DNA from: Chitinophagales bacterium
Lineage (GTDB): Bacteria > Bacteroidota > Bacteroidia > Chitinophagales > LD1
NCBI GenBank assembly: GCA_019638515.1
Contig: JAHBTS010000002.1
Coordinates: forward strand, 489,558-553,557
Length of the DNA stretch: 64,000 nt
Direction: 5' to 3'
Part shown: in pieces, positions 18,172-26,239 of the stretch
Numbering within the stretch: position 1 is the first letter of the stretch
How the letters are laid out: each line of letters starts with the position of its first letter
Notes under the pieces: model-generated
Database searches by the model: none
What the model saw: only the letters and a program-made list of their open reading frames with translations
What the model was told of the DNA's origin: nothing
Made by a program: the position numbers and the translations under genes

Positions 18172-18954
18172 TTACGCATTAGCTGCTTCGGTTTTTAATT
18201 GAACTGCCACCTCGTGCCCCAAGTACTTTTCTATAAGTGTATGCCCCAAATAAATAAGCGGTGTAAGTACAATTGCCATTACAAATTTATATAGGTAATT
18301 TACCGTGCACACAGCCAAAACCAATTGAATGCTCCATTGCTGTTCGGTACCAATTCGCGTAACATAAAATGCATAAAAAAGCACCACAAAAGAATCTATC
18401 AATTGCGATACCAGCGTGGAACCTGTGGCTCGAAGCCAGATATGTTTCTCACCCGTTAGTTGCTTCACTTTATGAAAAATTGCCACATCCACCACTTGCG
18501 AAATAATAAACGCTAACAGCGAACCCACAATAATACTATTGCCCTGCCCAAATACCGCATCGTAGGCATCTTCGTAATTTAAGCTATTGCCAAAAGAAGA
18601 ATTAAAAACCCACCACGAAGCGGGAGTGGTTTCCATAGCGCCATTTATCATTAAATACGAATAGGCAATCATCCCGGCACCTAAAAATGAAAGAAAACGA
18701 ACGCCCTTTTTCCCAAAGTATTCATTGATAATATCGGTCATTACAAACACAAACGGCCATAACAATACTCCGCAAGTAAGATCTAACCCAACTATTTTTT
18801 CTCCAAAAAAATTGAACTCTGGCGCGCTCATTCCAAGCGTTTGGTGCAAGGAGAAAATTTTTACCCCAATAAACTCTGCTACAATTGCATTGGTAATAAA
18901 AAATGCACTTAAAACAATAAATAGCTTAGAAGGTTTTGAACTTAGTATCTGCAT
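18172..18954 (-). CDS. Queuosine precursor transporter (YhhQ/VUT family)
   Basis: A 260-residue membrane protein with about six or seven helices. The N-terminal LFIVLSAFFITNAIVAEFIG, the central FVMTDIINEYFGKKGVRF and the helix DSFVVLFYAFYV match the YhhQ/vitamin-uptake-like family. These proteins import queuosine precursors such as preQ0/preQ1 for tRNA modification. The start is ATG 18954, four bases beyond the stop of the T9SS gene, so it is the last gene of the unit that begins with gltX. The substrate is inferred from the family. Confidence 0.85.
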   Translation of the reverse strand: MQILSSKPSKLFIVLSAFFITNAIVAEFIGVKIFSLHQTLGMSAPEFNFFGEKIVGLDLTCGVLLWPFVFVMTDIINEYFGKKGVRFLSFLGAGMIAYSYLMINGAMETTPASWWVFNSSFGNSLNYEDAYDAVFGQGNSIIVGSLLAFIISQVVDVAIFHKVKQLTGEKHIWLRATGSTLVSQLIDSFVVLFYAFYVTRIGTEQQWSIQLVLAVCTVNYLYKFVMAIVLTPLIYLGHTLIEKYLGHEVAVQLKTEAANA

Positions 18955-18958
18955 AAAA

Positions 18959-19921
18959 TTACTCTACCATTATGCGCCTAACCTGCATCTCGGTTTCATA
19001 AAATAGATGAACAAAATAACAACCCGCAGCAAGCGTTTCAGGTATTGCAATATAAGATGTATTTCCTACAGCTACCATGTTTCCTTCGGTTGAAAACAAA
19101 CTTACCTTTGCCGGAAATTCGCCTTGTATAAATAAAGTACTTCCACGTTTTACAGGATTTGGAAACACAGCTGCTACCACTCCAACTTCTCGAATTGAAA
19201 CAGTGGGCTGCTGATGAATAACGCCCACAGCATCTAAATCGAAACCGCCACTCGGAAATGGTGTTGGAAACGGGTCGTTCACTTTATTTCCTGCAGTATC
19301 GCGCGTAGCATACGCATTATCTATGCTGCCTACTACGTCTATTATTTTCACATGTGTAATATGCGTTATATCCAAACCTGGTATTCCGGTCATTTCTTCC
19401 AAATCAAAAGGTGTACCAAAGTTTGCCCTGTACTTTCCTGCTAAGTTATTAAGCAATTTTGCATCGGTTAATCCAAAAGAGGCTGTTTGCGTTGCAGTAT
19501 CGGTTAAAGAGTGAGCCGGGAAACGGAAAAAGTTTACACCATCGCTGCTTACCTCCACAAATGCCAACTCCAAAAAGCTATCATCAAACGAATTTTCAAA
19601 TACTGCAAAATCGAAACCTGCATCATTTTTAATAGGTGAAGCAAATGTGCAAACTGCATAGCCTCCATCGCCTAAGCTCAGTACTCCATTTTCGCCCGCT
19701 TTACCAACCGGAGCAAGCGAATCGCCTACTGTAGTACGACCTAAAGTAGTGTCGGCAATATTTTGCCATCCTCGCACAATGTTGCAATGTGTTGCCCAGC
19801 TTACAAAAACAACACTGTCTTTATGTATAGCCGAAGAGCCTGCAGTGCCCGCACTTGGAGCGTACTGTCCGTAACCAGTTGCAAACAATATTCCACAAAG
19901 TGCCATCAGTACATACTTCAT
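18959..19921 (-). CDS. T9SS type A sorting domain cell-surface protein
   Basis: A protein of about 320 residues. The start was set at ATG 19921, which gives the signal peptide MKYVLMALCGILFATGYG and lies one base after the stop of the upstream gene; an open extension of 12 codons overlaps that gene. The N-terminal domain (GDSLAPVGKAGENGVLSLGD, FDFAVFENSFDDSFLELAFV, FDLDAVGVI) is a type found in secreted surface proteins and looks like a beta-sandwich with acidic calcium-type loops. The C-terminal 70 residues are a type A sorting domain (AVFPNPVKRGSTLFI, LAAGCYFVHL). It is cotranscribed with gltX and the GlmU-like gene, with no obvious functional link. Confidence 0.8.
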   Translation of the reverse strand: MKYVLMALCGILFATGYGQYAPSAGTAGSSAIHKDSVVFVSWATHCNIVRGWQNIADTTLGRTTVGDSLAPVGKAGENGVLSLGDGGYAVCTFASPIKNDAGFDFAVFENSFDDSFLELAFVEVSSDGVNFFRFPAHSLTDTATQTASFGLTDAKLLNNLAGKYRANFGTPFDLEEMTGIPGLDITHITHVKIIDVVGSIDNAYATRDTAGNKVNDPFPTPFPSGGFDLDAVGVIHQQPTVSIREVGVVAAVFPNPVKRGSTLFIQGEFPAKVSLFSTEGNMVAVGNTSYIAIPETLAAGCYFVHLFYETEMQVRRIMVE

Positions 19922-19922
19922 A

Positions 19923-21116
19923 TTACTTTCTCCATTTAGCATCGTAATCAAAAACATATTTAAGAACTGCTACTTCTGCTTCGCTTAATGTAATGTTTCT
20001 TCTTTCCATCATTCGCTGTATGGCATCTAAACTTTTATCGAAGGTAAAAGTGCGCAACCACTGTGCGCCTCCCCATGTAAAAGATGGAATAAACTTAGGT
20101 GGAAAATCGCTACCAAACACATTGGCACAAACGCCAACCGTAGTACCTGTATTAAACATGGTATTGATACCGCTTTTGCTGTGGTCGCCCATTAGCAAGC
20201 CACAAAACTGTAGCCCTGTTTTAATATTTTTTTCTTCCTCGTAGCTCCACACATCTACTTCCGCATAGTTATTTTTCAAATTACTGTTATTGGTATCGGC
20301 ACCTAAATTGCACCACTCACCTATTACGCTATTGCCCACAAAACCATCGTGTGCTTTATTGCTGTAAGCAAAGAAAACACTGTTGTTTACTTCGCCTCCA
20401 ACTTTGCAGTGTGGGCCTAAGGTTGTGGCGCCATATATTTTAGCGCCCATTTTAAGAACGGCATGCTCGCACAAGGCAAAGGGAGCACGTACCATGCAAC
20501 CCTCCATTACTTCAGCATCTCTTCCAATATAAACAGCGCCAGCTTTAGTATTGAAAATAGTTGCTTCTACCGTGGCACCTTCTTCAATAAAGATACGCGA
20601 TTCATCGCCAATTACGGTATTGGTCTTGCTGAGTTTGGCACTTTTCCTGCCGAATGTAATTAAATCGAAATCTGCCTCGATAGCGGCTCCATTCAGTTTA
20701 AAAATATCCCATCGGTTTTGCAGCAACATAGTTTCGAACGTAAACTCAACCGAAGGCAATGTCATTGCAATATCAAGTACATTTTGTGTGGTAACATCAC
20801 TTCTTTGAGTTTTAAAAGCTAATACTTGGTTGCCTGCCTTCAACACGCTTTCCATAGGAAGTTTTTCTATCATTTCACGCAGCAACAGCGATGGTAAAAG
20901 TGCAGCATTCACTAGTACATTCTCTTTATTAAACACAGGAGGAAATACTGCTTGCAAATAGTGTTCGGTAAGCACAGAAACTTTTTGTAGAAAGTATTTT
21001 TCCCACTTTTCTCTAATAGTAAGAATGCCCACTCGCAAATCGGCAACAGGTCTTGTAAATGTAAACGGAAGAAAACGCTGATGCTGTGCAGTGGTTTCAA
21101 ACAAAATGATATTCAT
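19923..21116 (-). CDS. GlmU-family sugar-nucleotidyltransferase-like protein
   Basis: A 397-residue protein with a nucleotidyltransferase-like N-terminal part (MNIILFETTAQHQRFLPFTF, RPVADLRVGILTIREKWE) and a C-terminal half of hexapeptide repeats (VIGDESRIFIEEGA, VYIGRDAEVMEG, GATTLGPHCKVGG, GEWCNLGADTNNSNLKNNY) forming a left-handed beta-helix, as in the acetyltransferase domain of GlmU. The typical LAGGxGTRM loop of true GlmU is missing at the N-terminus, so the family is the shorter Bacteroidota group annotated as putative sugar nucleotidyltransferases. The reaction is not established. It lies 43 bases after gltX. Confidence 0.8.
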   Translation of the reverse strand: MNIILFETTAQHQRFLPFTFTRPVADLRVGILTIREKWEKYFLQKVSVLTEHYLQAVFPPVFNKENVLVNAALLPSLLLREMIEKLPMESVLKAGNQVLAFKTQRSDVTTQNVLDIAMTLPSVEFTFETMLLQNRWDIFKLNGAAIEADFDLITFGRKSAKLSKTNTVIGDESRIFIEEGATVEATIFNTKAGAVYIGRDAEVMEGCMVRAPFALCEHAVLKMGAKIYGATTLGPHCKVGGEVNNSVFFAYSNKAHDGFVGNSVIGEWCNLGADTNNSNLKNNYAEVDVWSYEEEKNIKTGLQFCGLLMGDHSKSGINTMFNTGTTVGVCANVFGSDFPPKFIPSFTWGGAQWLRTFTFDKSLDAIQRMMERRNITLSEAEVAVLKYVFDYDAKWRK

Positions 21117-21159
21117 AGAACAGTTTCAATTCATTAAACGAGTGAATAGCCAGTATGCG

Positions 21160-22698
21160 CTAAAAAGAGTCGAATAAGTCGGCAGCCTTTGAAATACGGC
21201 TCAATGCTTTTTCTTTTCCAAAAAGCTGCATGATATCAAATACCGGAGGACCTTGCATGGTTCCTGCCAAGGCAATGCGCAACAATGGCATTACTTCACC
21301 AATTTTCACTTGCTTTTCGGCAATAAAGTTTTTAAAGTGTGCCTCTATGGCAACGGCAGAAAAATCGCCTAACGATTGTAATTGCTTAACCAGTTCTTGC
21401 AGCAATGCCTTCTTTTCGCTGCTCCAACGTTTCTTTACATTATCGGTATCGTAGGTTTTTACTTCTTCAAAGAAATAATAGCCCATTTCTAATAAATCCG
21501 ATAAAAATGTAGCACGCTCTTTCATTAAGCCACAAAAGGTTTCTACATATCCCAAGTTAAAATTGTAGCCCTTTGCTTCTACTTCGTAACGAATGGCAGT
21601 AGCAAGTTCGGCATTGGTTTTAGACTTCAGATATTGCTGGTTGAACCATTTTGCTTTTTCAAAATCGAAACGTGCTCCGGCTTTATGCACTTTCTCTAAG
21701 CTAAAGGCTGCAATTAACTCTTCACGCGTCATCATTTCTTGGTTATTGCCCGGATTCCAACCCAACAATGCCAAGAAATTCATAACAGCTTCGGGAAAAA
21801 ATCCACGCTCGCGGTAGCCTACCGAAAGGTTTCCTGTTTCGGGATCTGTCCAGCTCAATGGAAACGAAGGGAATCCCAAACGATCGCCATCGCGTTTACT
21901 TAATTTTCCATTGCCATCGGGCTTTAAAATCAACGATAAATGCGCAAACTTAGGCATAGATGTTTCAATGCCCAGGGCGCGATACAGCAACACGTGCAGT
22001 GGCGCGGAGCTTAACCATTCTTCGCCACGTATAACGTGTGTAATTTTCATCATGTAATCATCGGCTACATTGGCAAGGTGATAGGTGGGCATGCCATCGC
22101 TTTTAAACAGCACTTTATCGTCTAACTGCGAAGTATTAAAAGAAACCCAGCCACGTACTTCATCATAAAACTTCACCTCTTCGTTGCGTGGCATTTTAAA
22201 GCGAACCACATAAGGTTCGGCAGCTGCCAAACGCGCCTTCACTTCATCTTCGCTCAGCGATGTTGAATTTTTCATATACTGCCTAGACACTGCATTATAC
22301 GATGGGTTGGGAACGCCCTGAGCCTGCATATTCACACGCATTTGCTCCAACTCCTCGGGCGTATCGAAAGCATAATAAGCATCGCCCGATGCCAATAATT
22401 TTTCTGCAAATTCCTTATATAAGTTTTTACGCTCGCTTTGGCGATAAGGTGCAAAATCGCCATCGCCAAAACCTAAACCCTCGTTGGGTTCAATACCACA
22501 CCACTTCAATGCTTCAATAATATAAGCTTCTGCACCCGGCACAAAACGGTTTTGGTCGGTATCTTCTATACGTAGAATAAAATCGCCACCTTGCTGCTTT
22601 GCCAGCAAATAATTAAACAACGCTGTGCGTACTCCGCCAATGTGTAACGGTCCTGTAGGACTTGGTGCAAAACGCACTCTTATTTTTTTATCGCTCAT
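21160..22698 (-). CDS. gltX: Glutamate--tRNA ligase
   Basis: A 512-residue class I synthetase that charges tRNA-Glu. The start was set at ATG 22698 (MSDKKIRVRFAPSPTGPLHI); the frame is open 30 codons further, but those residues do not belong to the family and overlap the divergent gene. It has the HIGH motif as HIGG, the KMSKS loop as KLSKRDGD, and the expected LRIEDTDQNR. No zinc-binding insert is obvious. It is the first gene of a minus-strand unit: gltX, GlmU-like, T9SS protein, queuosine-precursor transporter. Confidence 0.96.
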   Translation of the reverse strand: MSDKKIRVRFAPSPTGPLHIGGVRTALFNYLLAKQQGGDFILRIEDTDQNRFVPGAEAYIIEALKWCGIEPNEGLGFGDGDFAPYRQSERKNLYKEFAEKLLASGDAYYAFDTPEELEQMRVNMQAQGVPNPSYNAVSRQYMKNSTSLSEDEVKARLAAAEPYVVRFKMPRNEEVKFYDEVRGWVSFNTSQLDDKVLFKSDGMPTYHLANVADDYMMKITHVIRGEEWLSSAPLHVLLYRALGIETSMPKFAHLSLILKPDGNGKLSKRDGDRLGFPSFPLSWTDPETGNLSVGYRERGFFPEAVMNFLALLGWNPGNNQEMMTREELIAAFSLEKVHKAGARFDFEKAKWFNQQYLKSKTNAELATAIRYEVEAKGYNFNLGYVETFCGLMKERATFLSDLLEMGYYFFEEVKTYDTDNVKKRWSSEKKALLQELVKQLQSLGDFSAVAIEAHFKNFIAEKQVKIGEVMPLLRIALAGTMQGPPVFDIMQLFGKEKALSRISKAADLFDSF

Positions 22699-22724
22699 AA
22701 TTTTAAAAACGGGTTGCGAATTTA

Positions 22725-23438
22725 ATGTTATGTTCCATTTTAGCTTTATTGATTTTTTTTGAGGCCGTAAGCATGGATATTTTTCCACAAGGCGCTAAAA
22801 TGCCTGACTTTGTGATGCAACTATTCCCGGAATGCGTTTGGAGGCGCAATACGCCCGATACCATTTTCCTTACATTTGATGATGGACCCACGCCCGATGT
22901 AACCGAATTTGTATTACAGCAATTGCAACAATACAATGCCCAAGGCACTTTCTTTTGTATTGGAAAAAATGTGCAGCAGCACCCGGAAATTATTGAAAAG
23001 ATACTTTCAAAAAAGCATGTAATTGCTAACCACACCATGCACCATTTAAACGGTTGGAAAGCAACTGCCGAAGTATATAAACAAGAGATTGAAGCCTGTG
23101 AAGCATTGCTCAACCACCATCAGCCGTTGCTTAATGAGCAGAGAATGTTTAGACCTCCATACGGCAGAATTACTCCATCGCAAATACGTGAAGTTGGCAA
23201 AACACACCAACTCATTCTTTGGGATGTTTTAAGTTACGATTTCAATGAAAACATAGATGGAGAAGCCGTGGCGCAGCTGGTGATTAAACATACAGAACCA
23301 GGCTCTATTGTTGTTTTTCACGATAGTGTAAAAGCATTCCCTCGCTTAAAAATCGCATTGCCTATTGTGTTAGATTACTTTACAAAAATAGGATGTAAAT
23401 TTGCAGCATTAACTTTAAACACTACGCACGGAAACTAA
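22725..23438 (+). CDS. Polysaccharide deacetylase family protein (NodB domain)
   Basis: A 237-residue carbohydrate esterase family 4 protein. It has the five typical motifs: TFDDGPTPDVT with the catalytic Asp and metal Asp, H-x3-H as NHTMHHLNG, RPPYGRITPSQ, WDVLSYDFNE and VVFHDSV. Such enzymes remove N- or O-acetyl groups from peptidoglycan, chitin-like or other polymers using zinc. The N-terminal 15 residues are hydrophobic and could be a short signal or anchor, so it may act in the periplasm. It is divergent from gltX, with 26 bases between the starts, and seven bases from the next gene. Confidence 0.9.
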   Translation: MLCSILALLIFFEAVSMDIFPQGAKMPDFVMQLFPECVWRRNTPDTIFLTFDDGPTPDVTEFVLQQLQQYNAQGTFFCIGKNVQQHPEIIEKILSKKHVIANHTMHHLNGWKATAEVYKQEIEACEALLNHHQPLLNEQRMFRPPYGRITPSQIREVGKTHQLILWDVLSYDFNENIDGEAVAQLVIKHTEPGSIVVFHDSVKAFPRLKIALPIVLDYFTKIGCKFAALTLNTTHGN

Positions 23439-23445
23439 ATACACA

Positions 23446-24381
23446 ATGAAAACACCAACTAAAGAAACCATTATATTCCTTATTCCGGCAGCACTTTGCC
23501 TTACGCCTCTTATTTCGCCACCTATTGCATTGATCATGGGCATTGTGGTAGCACAACTCATCGAACATCCATTCAAAGAGTACAACAAAAAGTCAATAAA
23601 CCTTTTGTTGCAGTTTTCTATTGTGGGCTTAGGATTTGGAATAAATGTGCAAAGCGCTTTGAAAGCAGGAAAAGAAGGTATAGTGTTTACAGTTATCTCT
23701 ATTGCAGCAACCCTCCTTTTGGGTTGGCTGGTGGGCAAAGCACTTAAACTAGATCGAGTAACATCTTTTCTTATTTCGGCAGGTACGGCAATTTGTGGAG
23801 GTAGCGCCATTGCTGCACTTACGCCTGTATTAAAGGCCAACGAAAAACAAGTAAGCATTTCACTCGGTACTGTTTTTATTCTAAACTCTATTGCCTTGTT
23901 TTTATTTCCCCCAATTGGAAAATACCTTCATTTATCGCAATCAGATTTTGGGCTTTGGTGTGCCATTGCCATACACGATACCAGCTCTGTAGTAGGCGCA
24001 GCCGCCAAGTATGGGAACGAAGCACTGCAAATAGCAACTACTGTAAAACTAGCACGCGCCTTATGGATTATTCCCTTAACGCTCCTAAGCGCCTTCTTTT
24101 TTAAAAGTGCCGATGCCAAAATTACGATCCCCTACTTTATCGGATTTTTTATCCTTGCCATTATTGCCAATACATACATACCAATGCTTGCCAGCCTTGC
24201 GCCATATATTGTTCATGTTTCAAAAGCAGGATTAACGCTCACTTTATTTCTTATTGGCTCCGGCTTATCTACATCTATGCTAAAATCGGTAGGCATACAA
24301 CCAATTATACAAGGAGTTTTTTTGTGGATTACCATATCGGCAACAGCACTTTGGGCAATTGTACAATTTGCTTCGCAGTAG
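23446..24381 (+). CDS. YeiH family putative sulfate exporter (UPF0324)
   Basis: A 311-residue membrane protein with about nine or ten helices. LLQFSIVGLGFGINVQSA, SAGTAICGGSAIAALTPVLKA and AIHDTSSVVGAAAKYG are the conserved blocks of the YeiH (UPF0324) family. Family members are linked to sulfate or sulfonate transport, but direct evidence is limited. It starts seven bases after the deacetylase gene and is probably cotranscribed with it. Confidence 0.9.
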   Translation: MKTPTKETIIFLIPAALCLTPLISPPIALIMGIVVAQLIEHPFKEYNKKSINLLLQFSIVGLGFGINVQSALKAGKEGIVFTVISIAATLLLGWLVGKALKLDRVTSFLISAGTAICGGSAIAALTPVLKANEKQVSISLGTVFILNSIALFLFPPIGKYLHLSQSDFGLWCAIAIHDTSSVVGAAAKYGNEALQIATTVKLARALWIIPLTLLSAFFFKSADAKITIPYFIGFFILAIIANTYIPMLASLAPYIVHVSKAGLTLTLFLIGSGLSTSMLKSVGIQPIIQGVFLWITISATALWAIVQFASQ

Positions 24382-24476
24382 TATAAAATCTCCTGAATAC
24401 AAAACTAAAAGCGCTTGCTACACTTAGTTTTTAGCACAGATAGTGGCAGTAAGTTTTTAAGGTTCACTTAAATTCA

Positions 24477-24484
24477 TACCTTCG
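24477..24484 (+). promoter_or_regulatory. Candidate -7 promoter box TAccTTCG
   Basis: The octamer lies 26 bases upstream of the DUF5606 ATG and is identical to the box at 9144. The last T of the consensus is C. Confidence 0.4.
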
Positions 24485-24510
24485 CAATCCTTTTAAAACT
24501 TAAAAGTAAG

Positions 24511-25095
24511 ATGACATTAGCAGAAATAGTAGCTATTACAGGCCTTCCGGGATTATATAAAGTATCCGGAAAAAGAAATGACGGATTGGTAGTAACTTCA
24601 TTGGTGGACGATAAAACCACTTTTGTTTCGGGAAGAAAACACCTCTTTACTACGCTTGATAATGTTACCATGTACACCACCGGTGATGGTATTACATTAA
24701 AAGCCGTATTAACCGAAATGAAAAAACAAGAAGCCGGCAACCCGCCTGCTGCTAAAGACGATGCAGCCATTAAGGCTTATATCGAAAAAATAATTCCCGA
24801 TTACGATAAGGAAAAAGTATATGTAAGCGATATGAAAAAATTGCTGAAATGGTACGAAATCCTAAATGCAAAAAATTTAGTTGAAGAACTAATTAAAGAA
24901 GAAGCCGAAACAGTTGCTGCAACTACCGAAGAAGCAACAGCAGAAGAAAAGCCTACAAAAAAATCGGCAGCAAAAGACGCTGTTGCCAAGCCTAAAAAAG
25001 AAGCTAAACCTAAAGTAGAAAAAACTACCAAAGCCGTAGCTCCCAAACCGGCACCGGCAGCTAAAAAGGTTTCTGCTCCTCGAAAAGCTCAATAA
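24511..25095 (+). CDS. DUF5606 domain-containing protein
   Basis: A 194-residue cytosolic protein. Residues 1-135 (MTLAEIVAITGLPGLYKVSG, VVTSLVDDKTTFVSGRKHLF, ITLKAVLTEMKK) match DUF5606, a Bacteroidota domain of unknown role. The C-terminal 60 residues are a low-complexity tail of Lys, Ala, Pro, Glu and Thr (KKSAAKDAVAKPKKEAKPK), basic overall, like tails that bind nucleic acid or ribosomes; that function is only a guess. It has its own candidate promoter box. Confidence 0.85.
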   Translation: MTLAEIVAITGLPGLYKVSGKRNDGLVVTSLVDDKTTFVSGRKHLFTTLDNVTMYTTGDGITLKAVLTEMKKQEAGNPPAAKDDAAIKAYIEKIIPDYDKEKVYVSDMKKLLKWYEILNAKNLVEELIKEEAETVAATTEEATAEEKPTKKSAAKDAVAKPKKEAKPKVEKTTKAVAPKPAPAAKKVSAPRKAQ

Positions 25096-25112
25096 TTTAA
25101 AATACATACGCT

Positions 25113-25421
25113 GTGAAAACAGCCCCTGCACTCCTTATTCTGTTTTTGCTGTTTACCGCATCTTGTGGTAAAACGCCCTTTCCTTGCTTTATAGTTTCAG
25201 AAAATGAAGACAGCATTCCGGTAAACAAAACAGTTTACTTTAATGCCACTTGTTCCGATAAAGCGCAAGAATACTTTTGGACATTCCCAAACGATAGCAT
25301 AGCTTACGATGAATATGTGAGCTACACTTTTCGCGACACGGGCGAAACAAAAGTGTCACTTTTAGTAACCAACGGCAACAAAACAAAATCGCTTACCAAA
25401 CGCTTGTATGTGGTAAACTAA
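25113..25421 (+). CDS. PKD-like domain lipoprotein
   Basis: A 102-residue lipoprotein that starts at GTG 25113 and has the lipobox TASC near residue 18. The rest is one PKD/Ig-like domain: NKTVYFNATCSDKAQEYFWTF, then YVSYTFRDTGETKVSLLVTN, close to the usual PKD form W.FGDG....Y..G.Y.V.L. It is 17 bases after the DUF5606 gene and nine bases before the BshB1 stop. Domains of this type mediate protein or sugar contacts at the cell surface. Confidence 0.75.
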   Translation: MKTAPALLILFLLFTASCGKTPFPCFIVSENEDSIPVNKTVYFNATCSDKAQEYFWTFPNDSIAYDEYVSYTFRDTGETKVSLLVTNGNKTKSLTKRLYVVN

Positions 25422-25430
25422 CACACAGGG

Positions 25431-26147
25431 TTAGTGCAAATGCTGTATGTTTTTTACCAATGGTGTTCTATAAACAGTAAAACCCTCGGCATATTTTACG
25501 CCAGCAGGCACACCAAAGTGCGAAGCACGCGCCTTTACAAATTCTAAAAATTCGGGAGAAGAAATAAACGTAGCATCACCAGATTCCGAAGGATTAAAAA
25601 ACTGAGTTTTGTATGCTAAAACCGCTTTCATTTTTTGTTCAAACACAGAAGAAATATCCACTACAAAATCTGGCTCGGCATGCAATGCCTGAATGTAACT
25701 ATACACCGCTGCGGGTCTATGCGCCTGCTGTAATTTTCCATCCAAGTTAGTTTCTATTTTAGGTAAACCCGAAAGAAATACCGCATCGCGCACCAACTCA
25801 GCACTTCTTCCGTGGTCGGGGTGGCGATCGTATGCAGCATTCATAAGCACTACTTCCGGCTTATACTTACGTAGCACCCTAACTACTTCCAAAACATGTG
25901 CCTTATCGTGCGTGAAAAAACCATCTTCAAAACCCAAATTTTCGCGGATAGAAACGCCCAAAATTTCAGCCGCAGCCGCAGCCTCTGCTTTTCGAGTGGC
26001 AGCAGTACCGCGCGTTCCTAATTCGCCTTGCGTTAAATCCACAATACCCACGCTGCTGCCTTGTGCAATTTGAGCAAGCACAGTGCCTCCGCATCCCAGT
26101 TCCACATCATCGGGGTGAACGCCAATTGCAAGAATATCTAATTTCAT
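25431..26147 (-). CDS. bshB1: Bacillithiol biosynthesis deacetylase BshB1
   Basis: A 238-residue zinc-dependent LmbE-like deacetylase. Zinc ligands are visible in AIGVHPDDVELGCGG (His11, Asp14) and HPDH (109-112). The central QGELGTRGTAATRKAEA and the C-terminal FGVPAGVKYAEGF are typical of BshB1, which deacetylates GlcNAc-malate in the synthesis of bacillithiol, the main low-molecular-weight thiol of many Bacteroidota and Firmicutes. The other bacillithiol genes, bshA and bshC, are not in the window. A related LmbE-type deacetylase cannot be ruled out, but the match is good. Confidence 0.9.
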   Translation of the reverse strand: MKLDILAIGVHPDDVELGCGGTVLAQIAQGSSVGIVDLTQGELGTRGTAATRKAEAAAAAEILGVSIRENLGFEDGFFTHDKAHVLEVVRVLRKYKPEVVLMNAAYDRHPDHGRSAELVRDAVFLSGLPKIETNLDGKLQQAHRPAAVYSYIQALHAEPDFVVDISSVFEQKMKAVLAYKTQFFNPSESGDATFISSPEFLEFVKARASHFGVPAGVKYAEGFTVYRTPLVKNIQHLH

Positions 26148-26239
26148 ACTGCTACATTAGTTGCAAACTATACGCACTGTGCTACTGCACCACGCTTATA
26201 TGTTCTTTTATTTTTAATTTGCTGCAAATAAAAACTACC

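Noticed and set aside
24382..24476. A possible riboswitch or leader before the DUF5606 gene.
   Set aside because: The gap is short, shows no conserved stem set, and has only the promoter-like box.
26063..26239. The L,D-transpeptidase frame open far upstream, overlapping bshB1.
   Set aside because: The extra residues have no family match and lie antisense to a conserved gene; GTG 26240 gives a proper membrane anchor.
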